A stretch of 5,897 bases of DNA from NCBI GenBank assembly GCA_024643595.1, contig JAHEMS010000243.1, positions 1-5,897 of the forward strand, written 5' to 3'. Source of the stretch: Bacteroidota bacterium (GTDB taxonomy: Bacteria > Bacteroidota > Bacteroidia > Cytophagales > Cyclobacteriaceae). The translations under genes and the position numbers were made by a program. Below are positions 1 through 5,897 of the stretch, in pieces (position 1 is the stretch's first letter; the number at the start of each line of letters is the position of its first letter). The notes beneath the pieces are model-generated. The model was not told the DNA's origin and made no database searches. It was given only the letters and a program-made list of their open reading frames with translations.

Positions 1-762
1 TTCGAGGGCGGTTTCCACCGTCCACTTTCCTTCACCGGAAGAATGCATCACTCCTTTTATCGATTCTAAATTCTTGTCATTTTCCAGGGCTCGTTGCGTG
101 AGTTCCATCAACCATCCACGCACCACCGAGCCATGGTTCCACATTTTTGAAACCGCTGCCAGGTCCATGTCCGCATCATAGCGATGGAGCACCTCCATCC
201 CTTCTGCGATGGCCTGCATCATGCCATACTCAATCCCATTGTGCACCATTTTCGTGAAATGGCCGCTACCTGATTTACCACAGTACAAATAGCCATCATC
301 TACTGATATCGATTTGAAGATAGGCTCACAGTAATCAAAAACTTCCTGTACTCCACCGATCATGGTGCATACACCATGTCGGGCGCCATTTACACCACCA
401 CTGGTTCCACAATCCAGGTAATGGATTCCGGATTTTTCAAGATCCCTGGCGCGCGTCAACGTATCCTTATAGTGCGAGTTACCACCATCAATCACGATGT
501 CATCCGGTGCAAGGTGATATTTCAGATTACTAAGTACCACATCAACTACATTACCTGCGGGCACCATTATCCAGATTACCCGTCTTCCTTGCAAAGCCTG
601 GGCAAGTTCTCCTATCGAAGGCATGGTGTTAACATTTTCATTAGCAATACTTTCCATCGCTGCCTTGTTTACATCGAAGGCAATAATGTCATGTCCTTTG
701 CTTTTGAAATTAAGAGCGAGATTATATCCCATTTTACCGAGTCCTACGAGGCCAATTTGCAT
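1..762 (-). CDS. gnd: 6-phosphogluconate dehydrogenase, decarboxylating, NAD-type short form (3' end outside the window)
   Basis: This cytosolic enzyme oxidises and decarboxylates 6-phosphogluconate to ribulose 5-phosphate, yielding reduced nicotinamide cofactor and CO2. The first 254 codons are visible and the frame is open to the left edge. The Rossmann motif GLGKMG is at residues 7-12. The second strand ends in FD (D30), an acidic residue that in this family favours NAD+ over NADP+. IMVPAG (65-70) and DGGNSHY (92-98) follow, then the substrate motif GTSGGVNGARHG (119-130). The catalytic segment KMVHNGIEYG (171-180) holds the expected Lys171, Asn175 and Glu178. WNHGSVVRGWLMEL (208-221) and SSGEGKWTVE (241-250) are typical of the YqeC-like short form of about 300 residues, not the 470-residue enzyme. 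The ATG is the first start after an in-frame TAA at 775-777, and no Shine-Dalgarno is visible. It follows gntK by 122 bases, which fits a gluconate-using pair. Family assignment is firm; cofactor preference is inferred. Confidence 0.95.
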   Translation of the reverse strand, partial: MQIGLVGLGKMGYNLALNFKSKGHDIIAFDVNKAAMESIANENVNTMPSIGELAQALQGRRVIWIMVPAGNVVDVVLSNLKYHLAPDDIVIDGGNSHYKDTLTRARDLEKSGIHYLDCGTSGGVNGARHGVCTMIGGVQEVFDYCEPIFKSISVDDGYLYCGKSGSGHFTKMVHNGIEYGMMQAIAEGMEVLHRYDADMDLAAVSKMWNHGSVVRGWLMELTQRALENDKNLESIKGVMHSSGEGKWTVETALE

Positions 763-805
763 GATGATAAGGGTTTAGTTGGGGGTTACAACATTTTTAA
801 GCTAC

Positions 806-836
806 CAAAGTAAATGATTCTTGAACACAACTGAAA
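806..836 (-). promoter_or_regulatory. possible Bacteroidota-type promoter for gnd
   Basis: Reading the minus strand, TTTC (836-833) is followed after 19 bases by TTACTTTG (813-806). These match the Bacteroidota consensus -33 TTTG (3 of 4) and -7 TAnnTTTG (7 of 8) at a normal spacing. A start site near 800 would leave a leader of about 37 bases before the gnd ATG. Such short motifs arise by chance in AT-rich spacers, so this is only a candidate; gnd may instead be read through from gntK. Confidence 0.27.
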
Positions 837-854
837 GCGGCAAGTGCATTCCTG

Positions 855-884
855 AATCTTTGTCCAAGATGCGTTTCAAAGATT
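855..884 (-). repeat. perfect 8-bp inverted repeat directly after the gntK stop codon
   Basis: AATCTTTG and CAAAGATT form a perfect 8-bp inverted repeat around a 14-base loop. The first arm on the minus strand touches the TAA stop of gntK (887-885). No T-run follows the second arm and the stem is AT-rich, so it is a poor intrinsic terminator. It could be a weak RNA stem protecting the gntK 3' end, a protein-binding site, or chance. The arm AATCTTTG also resembles a -7 element. Confidence 0.3.
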
Positions 885-2354
885 TTACCTCAAATTAGAC
901 TTACTGAATAAAGTCTCGAGTTGCTTATACAAGCTTTCAAATATCTCAAACTGCGTATGATAATATTGACTCAACTTTAAATCCGGCACATATAATTTCA
1001 CCTTGCTTTTCTGTGGTTGAAAAGAAATACCCAATGCCTGGAACCCAATGATGGCAGCACCAATCGCTGAAGCGTCATTTACTTCCGACTGAATCAATTC
1101 TCTCCCCAGCACATGGCTGAGTAACTGCACCCATTCGGGTGAATAGGTAAATCCACCACTGACAAAAATTTTTCCAGATGGTCCATGAATGTCCTCTACA
1201 CTTCGAACGATGCTAAGCATCTCATAACAGATACTTTCCAGCAGCGCCTTCTTGAAATGTCGGGGAGTGTGGCGAACAGATACCCCAAAAAAAACACCAC
1301 GGGCTTCTGCATTGTATATGGGCGCCCGTTCACCCTGCAAATAAGGAAGTGCCATCAAACCATCACTGCCAGCCACCACCGATTCAGTGTCCTTTACAAA
1401 ATCCTTCAGGTTTTGAGGTTCGTGATCAAATTCTCTGCTGAACCAATCAATGATGACCGTGCCATTGTTAGAGGCGCCTCCGCTGATCAGGGTATGCTTA
1501 TCCAATGGGTAATTAAACAACCTTTGCTGCGGATCTTCCAGATTCCTCCTGGAAACTCTTCTTACCGCTGCACTGGTGCCAATGGTAATTGTCAGGTCGT
1601 CTTTGCGCATGGCACCGCTTCCCAGTTGAGCCAGGCAACCATCACTGGCGCCCATCACCAGGGGTATGTCAGGTAATGAATATTCTTTCTGAATTTGCGG
1701 TTTGATTTTGCATTGATAGGTCGCATCAACGGGAGTTGATAGTTGATCAGCGCTCACCCCGGTCAATCTTAATACATCATGATGCCAACTCAGCGAGTGG
1801 ATATTAAACATCCCAGAAGCGGAGGCAATGGAATAATCCACCACGTATTCGCCCGTCAGATGATGGATCACAAATTCTTTCATTGAAATGAACTTCTCAG
1901 CCGTGCGAATGAGTTCAGGCTCATGCTTGTTCCACCACAATAATTTACAAAATGGAGACATGGGATGAATAGGGGCACCAGTTTCATGATGGAGTTGCTT
2001 GCCATGCGCTGAAGCCCTCAACTCTTTGGCGAGTGAGTTACTTCTGGTATCAGCCCAGATCACTAAAGGCGTGAGCGGCTTTGCCTCTTTATCTACCGCC
2101 ATGATGCTATGCATCGCGCTGCTGAAACTGATCCCTTTAATCGTAAAGGAATCAGGAACATCAGGAATAACTTTGGATATCACTTCTAAAACCGCCTCGT
2201 AAACCTGAATAGGGTTCTGCTCTACATGATCAGCCTGAGGATAGAAGGTGGGGTAATAACGCTGATGACTAGCCAAAACTTTACCTTCAGCACTGAGTGC
2301 CAGTCCTTTGGTACTGGTGGTTCCGATATCAATGGCAAGTAGACAGGAATGCAA
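885..2354 (-). CDS. gntK: gluconokinase, FGGY family
   Basis: This cytosolic kinase phosphorylates a sugar acid with ATP; the product would be 6-phosphogluconate, the substrate of the next gene, gnd. The 489 residues match the full length of FGGY kinases. The phosphate-1 loop DIGTTSTK is at 9-16. FSSAMHS (77-83) and GAPIHPMSPF (126-135) closely resemble the Bacillus-type gluconokinase rather than glycerol or xylulose kinase. VDYSIASASGMFN (172-184) follows. GASDG (235-239) carries the expected catalytic base Asp238. TITIGTSAA (255-263), YLQGERAPIYN (338-348) and the adenosine loop SGGFTYSPEW (399-408) complete the C-terminal domain. The start is TTG: an in-frame TGA lies seven codons upstream, at 2375-2373, and starting here puts the phosphate loop where homologues have it. 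An inverted repeat abuts the start codon. Gluconate as substrate is inferred from recalled similarity plus the gnd neighbour; another sugar acid or alcohol cannot be wholly excluded. Confidence 0.93.
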   Translation of the reverse strand: MHSCLLAIDIGTTSTKGLALSAEGKVLASHQRYYPTFYPQADHVEQNPIQVYEAVLEVISKVIPDVPDSFTIKGISFSSAMHSIMAVDKEAKPLTPLVIWADTRSNSLAKELRASAHGKQLHHETGAPIHPMSPFCKLLWWNKHEPELIRTAEKFISMKEFVIHHLTGEYVVDYSIASASGMFNIHSLSWHHDVLRLTGVSADQLSTPVDATYQCKIKPQIQKEYSLPDIPLVMGASDGCLAQLGSGAMRKDDLTITIGTSAAVRRVSRRNLEDPQQRLFNYPLDKHTLISGGASNNGTVIIDWFSREFDHEPQNLKDFVKDTESVVAGSDGLMALPYLQGERAPIYNAEARGVFFGVSVRHTPRHFKKALLESICYEMLSIVRSVEDIHGPSGKIFVSGGFTYSPEWVQLLSHVLGRELIQSEVNDASAIGAAIIGFQALGISFQPQKSKVKLYVPDLKLSQYYHTQFEIFESLYKQLETLFSKSNLR

Positions 2355-2377
2355 TCTGATTCGTTTATTGAATCAGA
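2355..2377 (-). promoter_or_regulatory. perfect inverted repeat abutting the gntK start codon, possible operator or start-site hairpin
   Basis: TCTGATTC and GAATCAGA are perfect reverse complements around a 7-base loop. In the minus-strand transcript the 3' arm ends at the base before the TTG start, so the whole ribosome-entry region would lie inside the hairpin. A T-run precedes the stem on this strand and none follows it, so it does not look like an intrinsic terminator for the upstream gene. Either translational control of gntK or a binding site for a dimeric repressor would fit. It does not match the Bacillus GntR operator as I know it. The repeat is seen directly; the role is inferred. 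Confidence 0.5.
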
Positions 2378-2411
2378 AAAATAGGTAATTAGAAGTAATA
2401 AAGTGTAACGA

Positions 2412-2771
2412 CTATCGCTTTAGAAACTTATAGGTATACGATAAGTTAAGGCCTGCATCTTTTACGGAAATCAGGTAATAGCCGGTAGATAAATCCTTAA
2501 TTCGAATTTTAATTTCATGCTCATCAACCAATTCACTGTCTACATCCATGGCATTTCCGATCACATTATGAACGGTAATAGTGATTTGCTTTGCTATCGG
2601 GGCCTCAAACTTGACACTTACATACTCAACTGCAGGGTTGGGGAAAATGGAAACTGATTTAATTGGATCTGAACCTCGCTGAGGATTGAAAACCTCGTCT
2701 GTCACTTGCCCAAGGGATACCATGGCTGACAGAAGTACACAAATAAAGGCGGAAAGTAGATTTCTTATCAT
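2412..2771 (-). CDS. small secreted protein consisting of a signal peptide and a type IX secretion (Por) C-terminal sorting domain
   Basis: The 119-residue product begins MIRN, then has a hydrophobic stretch (about residues 5-20) ending SLGQ. This is a good Sec signal peptide, probably cut just before or after Gln22, with no lipobox cysteine. About 16 to 18 mostly polar residues follow, then a type A T9SS sorting domain filling residues 39-119. It shows the opening IFPNPA (42-47), a middle strand ITITVHNVIGN (63-73), KDLSTGYYLISVKD (92-105) and the terminal YKFLKR (114-119). In known T9SS clients this domain directs passage across the outer membrane and is removed, or replaced by a sugar anchor, on a much larger cargo; here there is almost no cargo. 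I chose ATG 2771 over an in-frame TTG at 2903 because the longer form would overlap nnr and bury the signal peptide. Neighbours give no functional clue. Sorting-domain assignment is firm; the role is unknown. Confidence 0.88.
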   Translation of the reverse strand: MIRNLLSAFICVLLSAMVSLGQVTDEVFNPQRGSDPIKSVSIFPNPAVEYVSVKFEAPIAKQITITVHNVIGNAMDVDSELVDEHEIKIRIKDLSTGYYLISVKDAGLNLSYTYKFLKR

Positions 2772-2853
2772 TATTAAGTACTGTTTACGTCTGTTTATGC
2801 CTTTTAGATGCAATTGGTGAGCCAAAAGTTTAAGCCCCACCAAAATAAAAGGC

Positions 2854-2878
2854 AAAACAGGTCGTTTAGACCAGTTTT
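2854..2878 (-). terminator. terminator-like hairpin overlapping the nnr stop codon
   Basis: On the minus strand AAAACTGGTC (2878-2869) and GACCTGTTTT (2863-2854) pair at 9 of 10 positions around a 5-base loop that contains the nnr TAA. The 3' arm ends in four T residues and the 5' arm is preceded by further A residues. That gives a short GC-containing core with an A/T flank, as in intrinsic terminators, and it would end the nuo-nnr transcript just before the small secreted-protein gene. The T-run is short and there is one mismatch, so termination may be partial. Confidence 0.5.
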
Positions 2879-4362
2879 TTGAAGGCTTGAGGTAAAAAAT
2901 CAATCAAATCTCCCGCTATCAGGGAATTTACGCCTTTTTCACGGACGGCTAAGTCACCGGCCAAACCATGTATAAAAACACCCAAAATGGCAGCCTGCTC
3001 GGCCAAATACCCTTGCGCCAACAATCCCATGAGTATTCCTGTCAGCACATCTCCACTTCCCGCCGTGGCCATTCCCGGGTTTCCCGTAGCATTAAAAAAG
3101 ATGTTTCCGGTGGGTCCTGCAATGGCAGAATAGGCACCTTTCAATATGACAACGGCGTTAATTTTTTTGGCAAAGCGCTGTAATTTGATCAACCGTTCAA
3201 AATCATTCGACCAGTTGCCGGCAAGTCTTTCGAATTCCTTTGGATGAGGGGTGAGAATACAGCCCTGCGGGACCAGTTGGACTAATTCAGGGTGGGTTGC
3301 TAAAAGGTTCAATGCATCGGCATCGATCACCATGGGTATTTTGAATTTTGTCAACAACTTTTCGATCGCGACCCTGGTATCACTATGTTGACCTAACCCG
3401 GGACCAATGCCAATGGACTGATACTTTTGATCAGTATATACATCAGAAACATGACCCTCGGATGAATCGAGTAAAGCCATTGCCTCCGGAACGGCAGTTT
3501 GAACAATGGCATTACCAATTTTTGGTATGTGCGTGGTGAGTAAACCAACACCGGAACGTAAACAAGCTTTAGCCGAAAGCACACAGGCTCCCATTTTCCC
3601 TTCAGCACCCGCAATCAATAAGGCATGACCAAATTTTCCTTTGTGATCAAACTTGCTTCTGTGTTTCAGAATCTTCCTTACCGACTTAATGGTAGTGAAA
3701 TAAGTAGACGACTTAATTTCCGCAAGCCCTTTTTTACTTAACCCAATATCCACCAGGTGCCATTCACCGGTATAAAGGTGATTCTCTGGCATAAAAAAGG
3801 CAAGTTTCGGCAGGTGAAACGAAACCGTGTGATCAGCTCTGAAAATTTCACCGGTGGAATGCTGATCGGCAAACAAACCGGAAGGAATATCTACGGCAAT
3901 CTTCAGGGCAGGCGAGCTATTGAGGCAATCGATTACTTCTTCATAGATGCCTTCCACCGGCCGCGATAGACCAACTCCAAAAAGAGCATCAATCAGGATG
4001 GTGCGATCCGTAAAAAACTCCTCCTTTACTTCAGTGGTTATTTCACTAATTGAAATTGTGTTTTCGATTCGTTGATTGTTGATTTGAAAGTCGATGGTCT
4101 CTTTAATTCCACCCCGAACAATCCAAACTTTCACCGGGTAATTCCACTCATGCAGCATGCGGGCAATGCCCAAACCGTCGCCTCCATTATTACCAGTACC
4201 ACAAATTATTCCAACGCGATGGGCTACATCGAAGTGCTCTACAAACCAGTTGGTAAATGCTGTACATGCGCGCTCCATTAATTCAATAGAAGCTACAGGT
4301 TCGTGCTTGATGGTGAACGAATCCAATTCCTTGATTTGCGCAGCTGAAAGAATCTTGATCAT
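2866..4362 (-). CDS. nnr: bifunctional NAD(P)H-hydrate repair enzyme (NAD(P)HX epimerase and ADP-dependent NAD(P)HX dehydratase)
   Basis: This cytosolic enzyme repairs NADH and NADPH damaged by hydration of the nicotinamide ring. The N-terminal YjeF_N domain (about 1-215) interconverts the R and S hydrates; the C-terminal ribokinase-like domain (about 225-498) dehydrates the S form at the expense of ADP. The epimerase half shows GTGNNGGDGLG (55-65), LIDALFGVGL (123-132) and AVDIPSG (156-162). The dehydratase half shows IAGAEGKMGA (250-259), GIGPGLG (318-324), VIDADALNLL (345-354), LTPHPKEFERL (370-380) and NATGNPGMATAGSGDVLTG (424-442), whose Asp438 is the expected catalytic residue. All key motifs of both halves are intact, and 498 residues is normal for the fusion. 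The ATG lies 2 bases after the nuoD stop with no Shine-Dalgarno, so translation is probably coupled to nuoD. The odd point is its position inside or at the end of a complex I operon. Confidence 0.96.
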   Translation of the reverse strand: MIKILSAAQIKELDSFTIKHEPVASIELMERACTAFTNWFVEHFDVAHRVGIICGTGNNGGDGLGIARMLHEWNYPVKVWIVRGGIKETIDFQINNQRIENTISISEITTEVKEEFFTDRTILIDALFGVGLSRPVEGIYEEVIDCLNSSPALKIAVDIPSGLFADQHSTGEIFRADHTVSFHLPKLAFFMPENHLYTGEWHLVDIGLSKKGLAEIKSSTYFTTIKSVRKILKHRSKFDHKGKFGHALLIAGAEGKMGACVLSAKACLRSGVGLLTTHIPKIGNAIVQTAVPEAMALLDSSEGHVSDVYTDQKYQSIGIGPGLGQHSDTRVAIEKLLTKFKIPMVIDADALNLLATHPELVQLVPQGCILTPHPKEFERLAGNWSNDFERLIKLQRFAKKINAVVILKGAYSAIAGPTGNIFFNATGNPGMATAGSGDVLTGILMGLLAQGYLAEQAAILGVFIHGLAGDLAVREKGVNSLIAGDLIDFLPQAFKKLV

Positions 4363-4364
4363 AA

Positions 4365-5579
4365 CTAACGATCTACTTCACCCAACACGATATCGATTGA
4401 ACCTAAAATAGCGATCAGGTCGGCAATCAAAACGCCTCTGCTAATTTCCGGTAATATTGAAAGATTAACAAATGAACAGGCCCTGGCTTTGCAGCGAAAC
4501 GGGATATCACTTTTGCCATCGGCACGGAAATAAAATCCCAGTTCTCCTTTCGGATTTTCAGCGCGCACATAAAGTTCCTGCGCCTTCGGCCTGATCTTTT
4601 TCGGAACAACAGATTGTGGGTCAAATTCCTTGGTCCGTTTATACTCACCTACCAACTTCACCAGGCATTGTTCCATAATACGCAACGACTCATAAATCTC
4701 ACTAACACGTACTGAGGTTCGGTCCCAACAATCTCCAAGCTGTCCCATTTTTCCTTCACCAATAGGCACTTCAAATTCCAGCTCTGGATAAACGGAATAA
4801 GCGTCTACCCTTCGCAAATCGAATCGCAGACCTGAACCTCTCAACATGGGGCCTGTAATTCCAGCATTAATAGCGAGATCCATTGGGATTACTCCCACAT
4901 TAGCAGTTCGTCCAATAAAAATTGTATTATTAACCAGGATGGTTTCTAACTCTTTAACCTTCGGACGGAAGTATTTGATGAATTCGAGACAGCGTTGTTC
5001 GAAACCAACTGGCAGGTCATAAAATAATCCACCAATCCATACATAGTTGTATAACATCCTGGCGCCACTAGCCCACTCCAGCAACCGTAAAATATGCTCG
5101 CGGTCGCGCATGATCCAGAAAAATGGTGTGAATGAACCTAAGTCTAGACCGTACGTTCCCACGGCTATTAAATGTGAAGCAATACGATTCATCTCCGCCA
5201 CTAAAACACGGATGTACTCAACGCGTTTAGGAATCTGATCCGATATGCCAAGCATGCGCTCCACGCCCATGGCATAAGCATGTTCAGAATTCATCGCAGC
5301 CACATAGTCCATGCGGTCAACAAATGGGATAATCTGATTGTAAGGAAGGGACTCCGCGTGTTTTTCAAAACATCGATGCAGATAACCGATGTGCGGCACA
5401 ACCTCTTTCACAATCTCACCATCAGAAAGCACTTCAAGGCGCAGCACACCATGCGTAGATGGATGTTGCGGGCCCAGGTTGATAATCATTTCCTCGGCGT
5501 GAAGTTGATCAGCATTGAACTTGTTCGGCTCTGACTCAACTAAATTTTCAACACGATATTTATATTGTTCTTCTTTCAA
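4365..5579 (-). CDS. nuoD: NADH-quinone oxidoreductase subunit D (complex I 49-kDa subunit)
   Basis: NuoD is a peripheral-arm subunit of respiratory complex I, sitting at the membrane junction and lining the quinone pocket together with NuoB. The 404-residue product is full length. It shows NLGPQHPSTHGVLRLEV (34-50), where His43 matches the quinone-contacting histidine known from Thermus Nqo4. DRMDY (88-92) follows, with Tyr92 as the matching quinone tyrosine. Then come PHIGYLHRCFEK (62-73), RMLYNYVWIGG (174-184), GPMLRGSG (243-250), GDCWDRTSVRVSEI (282-295) and GELGFYFRADGKSD (345-358), ending GEVDR. The start is TTG, supported by AAGGAG six bases upstream; the next Met is residue 31, already at the conserved core. 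It follows nuoC by 17 bases and precedes nnr by 2. In the loop KARACSF (364-370) Cys368 stands where family members I recall have proline. Confidence 0.97.
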   Translation of the reverse strand: MKEEQYKYRVENLVESEPNKFNADQLHAEEMIINLGPQHPSTHGVLRLEVLSDGEIVKEVVPHIGYLHRCFEKHAESLPYNQIIPFVDRMDYVAAMNSEHAYAMGVERMLGISDQIPKRVEYIRVLVAEMNRIASHLIAVGTYGLDLGSFTPFFWIMRDREHILRLLEWASGARMLYNYVWIGGLFYDLPVGFEQRCLEFIKYFRPKVKELETILVNNTIFIGRTANVGVIPMDLAINAGITGPMLRGSGLRFDLRRVDAYSVYPELEFEVPIGEGKMGQLGDCWDRTSVRVSEIYESLRIMEQCLVKLVGEYKRTKEFDPQSVVPKKIRPKAQELYVRAENPKGELGFYFRADGKSDIPFRCKARACSFVNLSILPEISRGVLIADLIAILGSIDIVLGEVDR

Positions 5580-5585
5580 CGGATT

Positions 5586-5591
5586 CTCCTT
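5586..5591 (-). promoter_or_regulatory. strong Shine-Dalgarno site deciding the nuoD TTG start
   Basis: AAGGAG lies six bases before the TTG at 5579, an ideal distance for pairing with the end of 16S rRNA. It is the clearest ribosome binding site in the window; the other start sites here have none that is obvious. It sits within the 17-base nuoC-nuoD spacer and supports TTG over the internal ATG at residue 31. Confidence 0.65.
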
Positions 5592-5596
5592 ATCAA

Positions 5597-5897
5597 TTAA
5601 TAGTCGATTTTCACCCCCCGGTAATATTCTTCATGCTGGTAATCCTTCCTTAATGGAAATCCCTTCCAATCGGCCGGCATTAATATCCTTCGTAAGTCAG
5701 GGTGATTCCTGAAATGGATACCAAACATGTCAAACACTTCACGTTCCAGCCAGTTGGCTGATTTCCAGATGGAGCTAATCGTTTCCACTTCCGGATTTTC
5801 TCTGGGCAAAATCACTTTTAAAGCAAGGGAACTGTGGAATGGAATGGAGTATAGATGATAGATTACCTCCATCGTTCCGGCTTCAGGACCGTTGTCA
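5597..5897 (-). CDS. nuoC: NADH-quinone oxidoreductase subunit C (complex I 30-kDa subunit), C-terminal part
   Basis: NuoC is a peripheral-arm subunit of complex I that packs against NuoD. Only the last 99 residues are visible; the frame stays open to the right edge, reading DNGPEAGTMEV, so the internal Met at 5872 is not the start. The family signature is clear. YHLYSIPFHSSLALKV is followed by the 30-kDa subunit motif EREVFDMFGIHF, then NHPDLRRILMPADWKGFPLRKDY and a short tail ending GVKIDY. The separate stop codon and the 17-base gap to nuoD show that nuoC and nuoD are not fused here, unlike the Escherichia coli NuoCD protein. No break or frameshift is seen in the visible part. Confidence 0.95.
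   Translation of the reverse strand, partial: DNGPEAGTMEVIYHLYSIPFHSSLALKVILPRENPEVETISSIWKSANWLEREVFDMFGIHFRNHPDLRRILMPADWKGFPLRKDYQHEEYYRGVKIDY

Noticed and set aside
769..787. G-rich plus-strand stretch GGGTTTAGTTGGGGG before gnd, resembling a telomere or quadruplex repeat.
   Set aside because: It has only two G-runs of three or more, too few for a quadruplex, and no repeat unit recurs.
376..813. A plus-strand open frame of 145 codons opposite gnd.
   Set aside because: It lies antisense to strongly conserved gnd codons and shows no recognisable motif; it is a shadow of the real gene.
1185..1676. A plus-strand open frame of 163 codons within gntK.
   Set aside because: It is antisense to conserved FGGY motifs and its translation looks like no known protein.
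2355..2377. Reading the repeat before gntK as a terminator for the secreted-protein gene.
   Set aside because: No T-run follows the stem on the minus strand; the T-rich tract lies before it, so regulation of gntK is more likely.
2772..2903. An N-terminal extension of the small secreted protein to a TTG at 2903.
   Set aside because: It would overlap the end of nnr, run through the terminator-like hairpin, and place the signal peptide in the interior of the protein.
1..5897. A search by eye for insertion sequences, phage genes, CRISPR repeats, toxin-antitoxin pairs, tRNA genes or defence genes.
   Set aside because: Every long open frame on the minus strand is accounted for by housekeeping genes or the small secreted protein, and the spacers are short and hold no such elements.

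Overview
The window is a tightly packed stretch of bacterial chromosome in which all six recognisable genes lie on the minus strand, so transcription runs from the right end to the left. The sequence suggests a member of the Bacteroidota. The best evidence is a small exported protein made almost entirely of a type IX secretion (Por) C-terminal sorting domain, a system confined essentially to that phylum. The AT-rich spacers, mostly lacking Shine-Dalgarno sequences, and a possible TTTG / TAnnTTTG-like promoter agree with this. The gene content would suit the Cytophagales or a related order, but the sequence alone does not settle it.

Right part (about 4365-5897): the 3' end of nuoC and a complete nuoD, encoding two peripheral-arm subunits of respiratory complex I. 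Immediately after nuoD, with only 2 bases between, comes nnr (2866-4362). It encodes the fused NAD(P)HX epimerase and ADP-dependent NAD(P)HX dehydratase that repairs hydrated nicotinamide cofactors. nuoE, the usual next gene, is not there. A hairpin overlapping the nnr stop codon looks like a terminator closing this unit.

Middle (2412-2771): a 119-residue secreted protein with a signal peptide and a T9SS sorting domain but almost no cargo.

Left part (1-2354): an FGGY-family gluconokinase (gntK, TTG start, preceded directly by a perfect 8-bp inverted repeat), followed by the NAD-type short form of 6-phosphogluconate dehydrogenase (gnd), which runs off the left edge. Together they would convert gluconate to 6-phosphogluconate and then to ribulose 5-phosphate, CO2 and reduced cofactor.

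Apart from the small secreted protein, the genes share a theme. gnd makes reduced nicotinamide cofactor (probably NADH), complex I oxidises NADH, and Nnr repairs damaged NAD(P)H. I see no mobile element, RNA gene, CRISPR array or defence system. No gap between genes exceeds about 125 bases. The notable points are the gene order, the cargo-less sorting-domain protein and the hairpins at gene borders.
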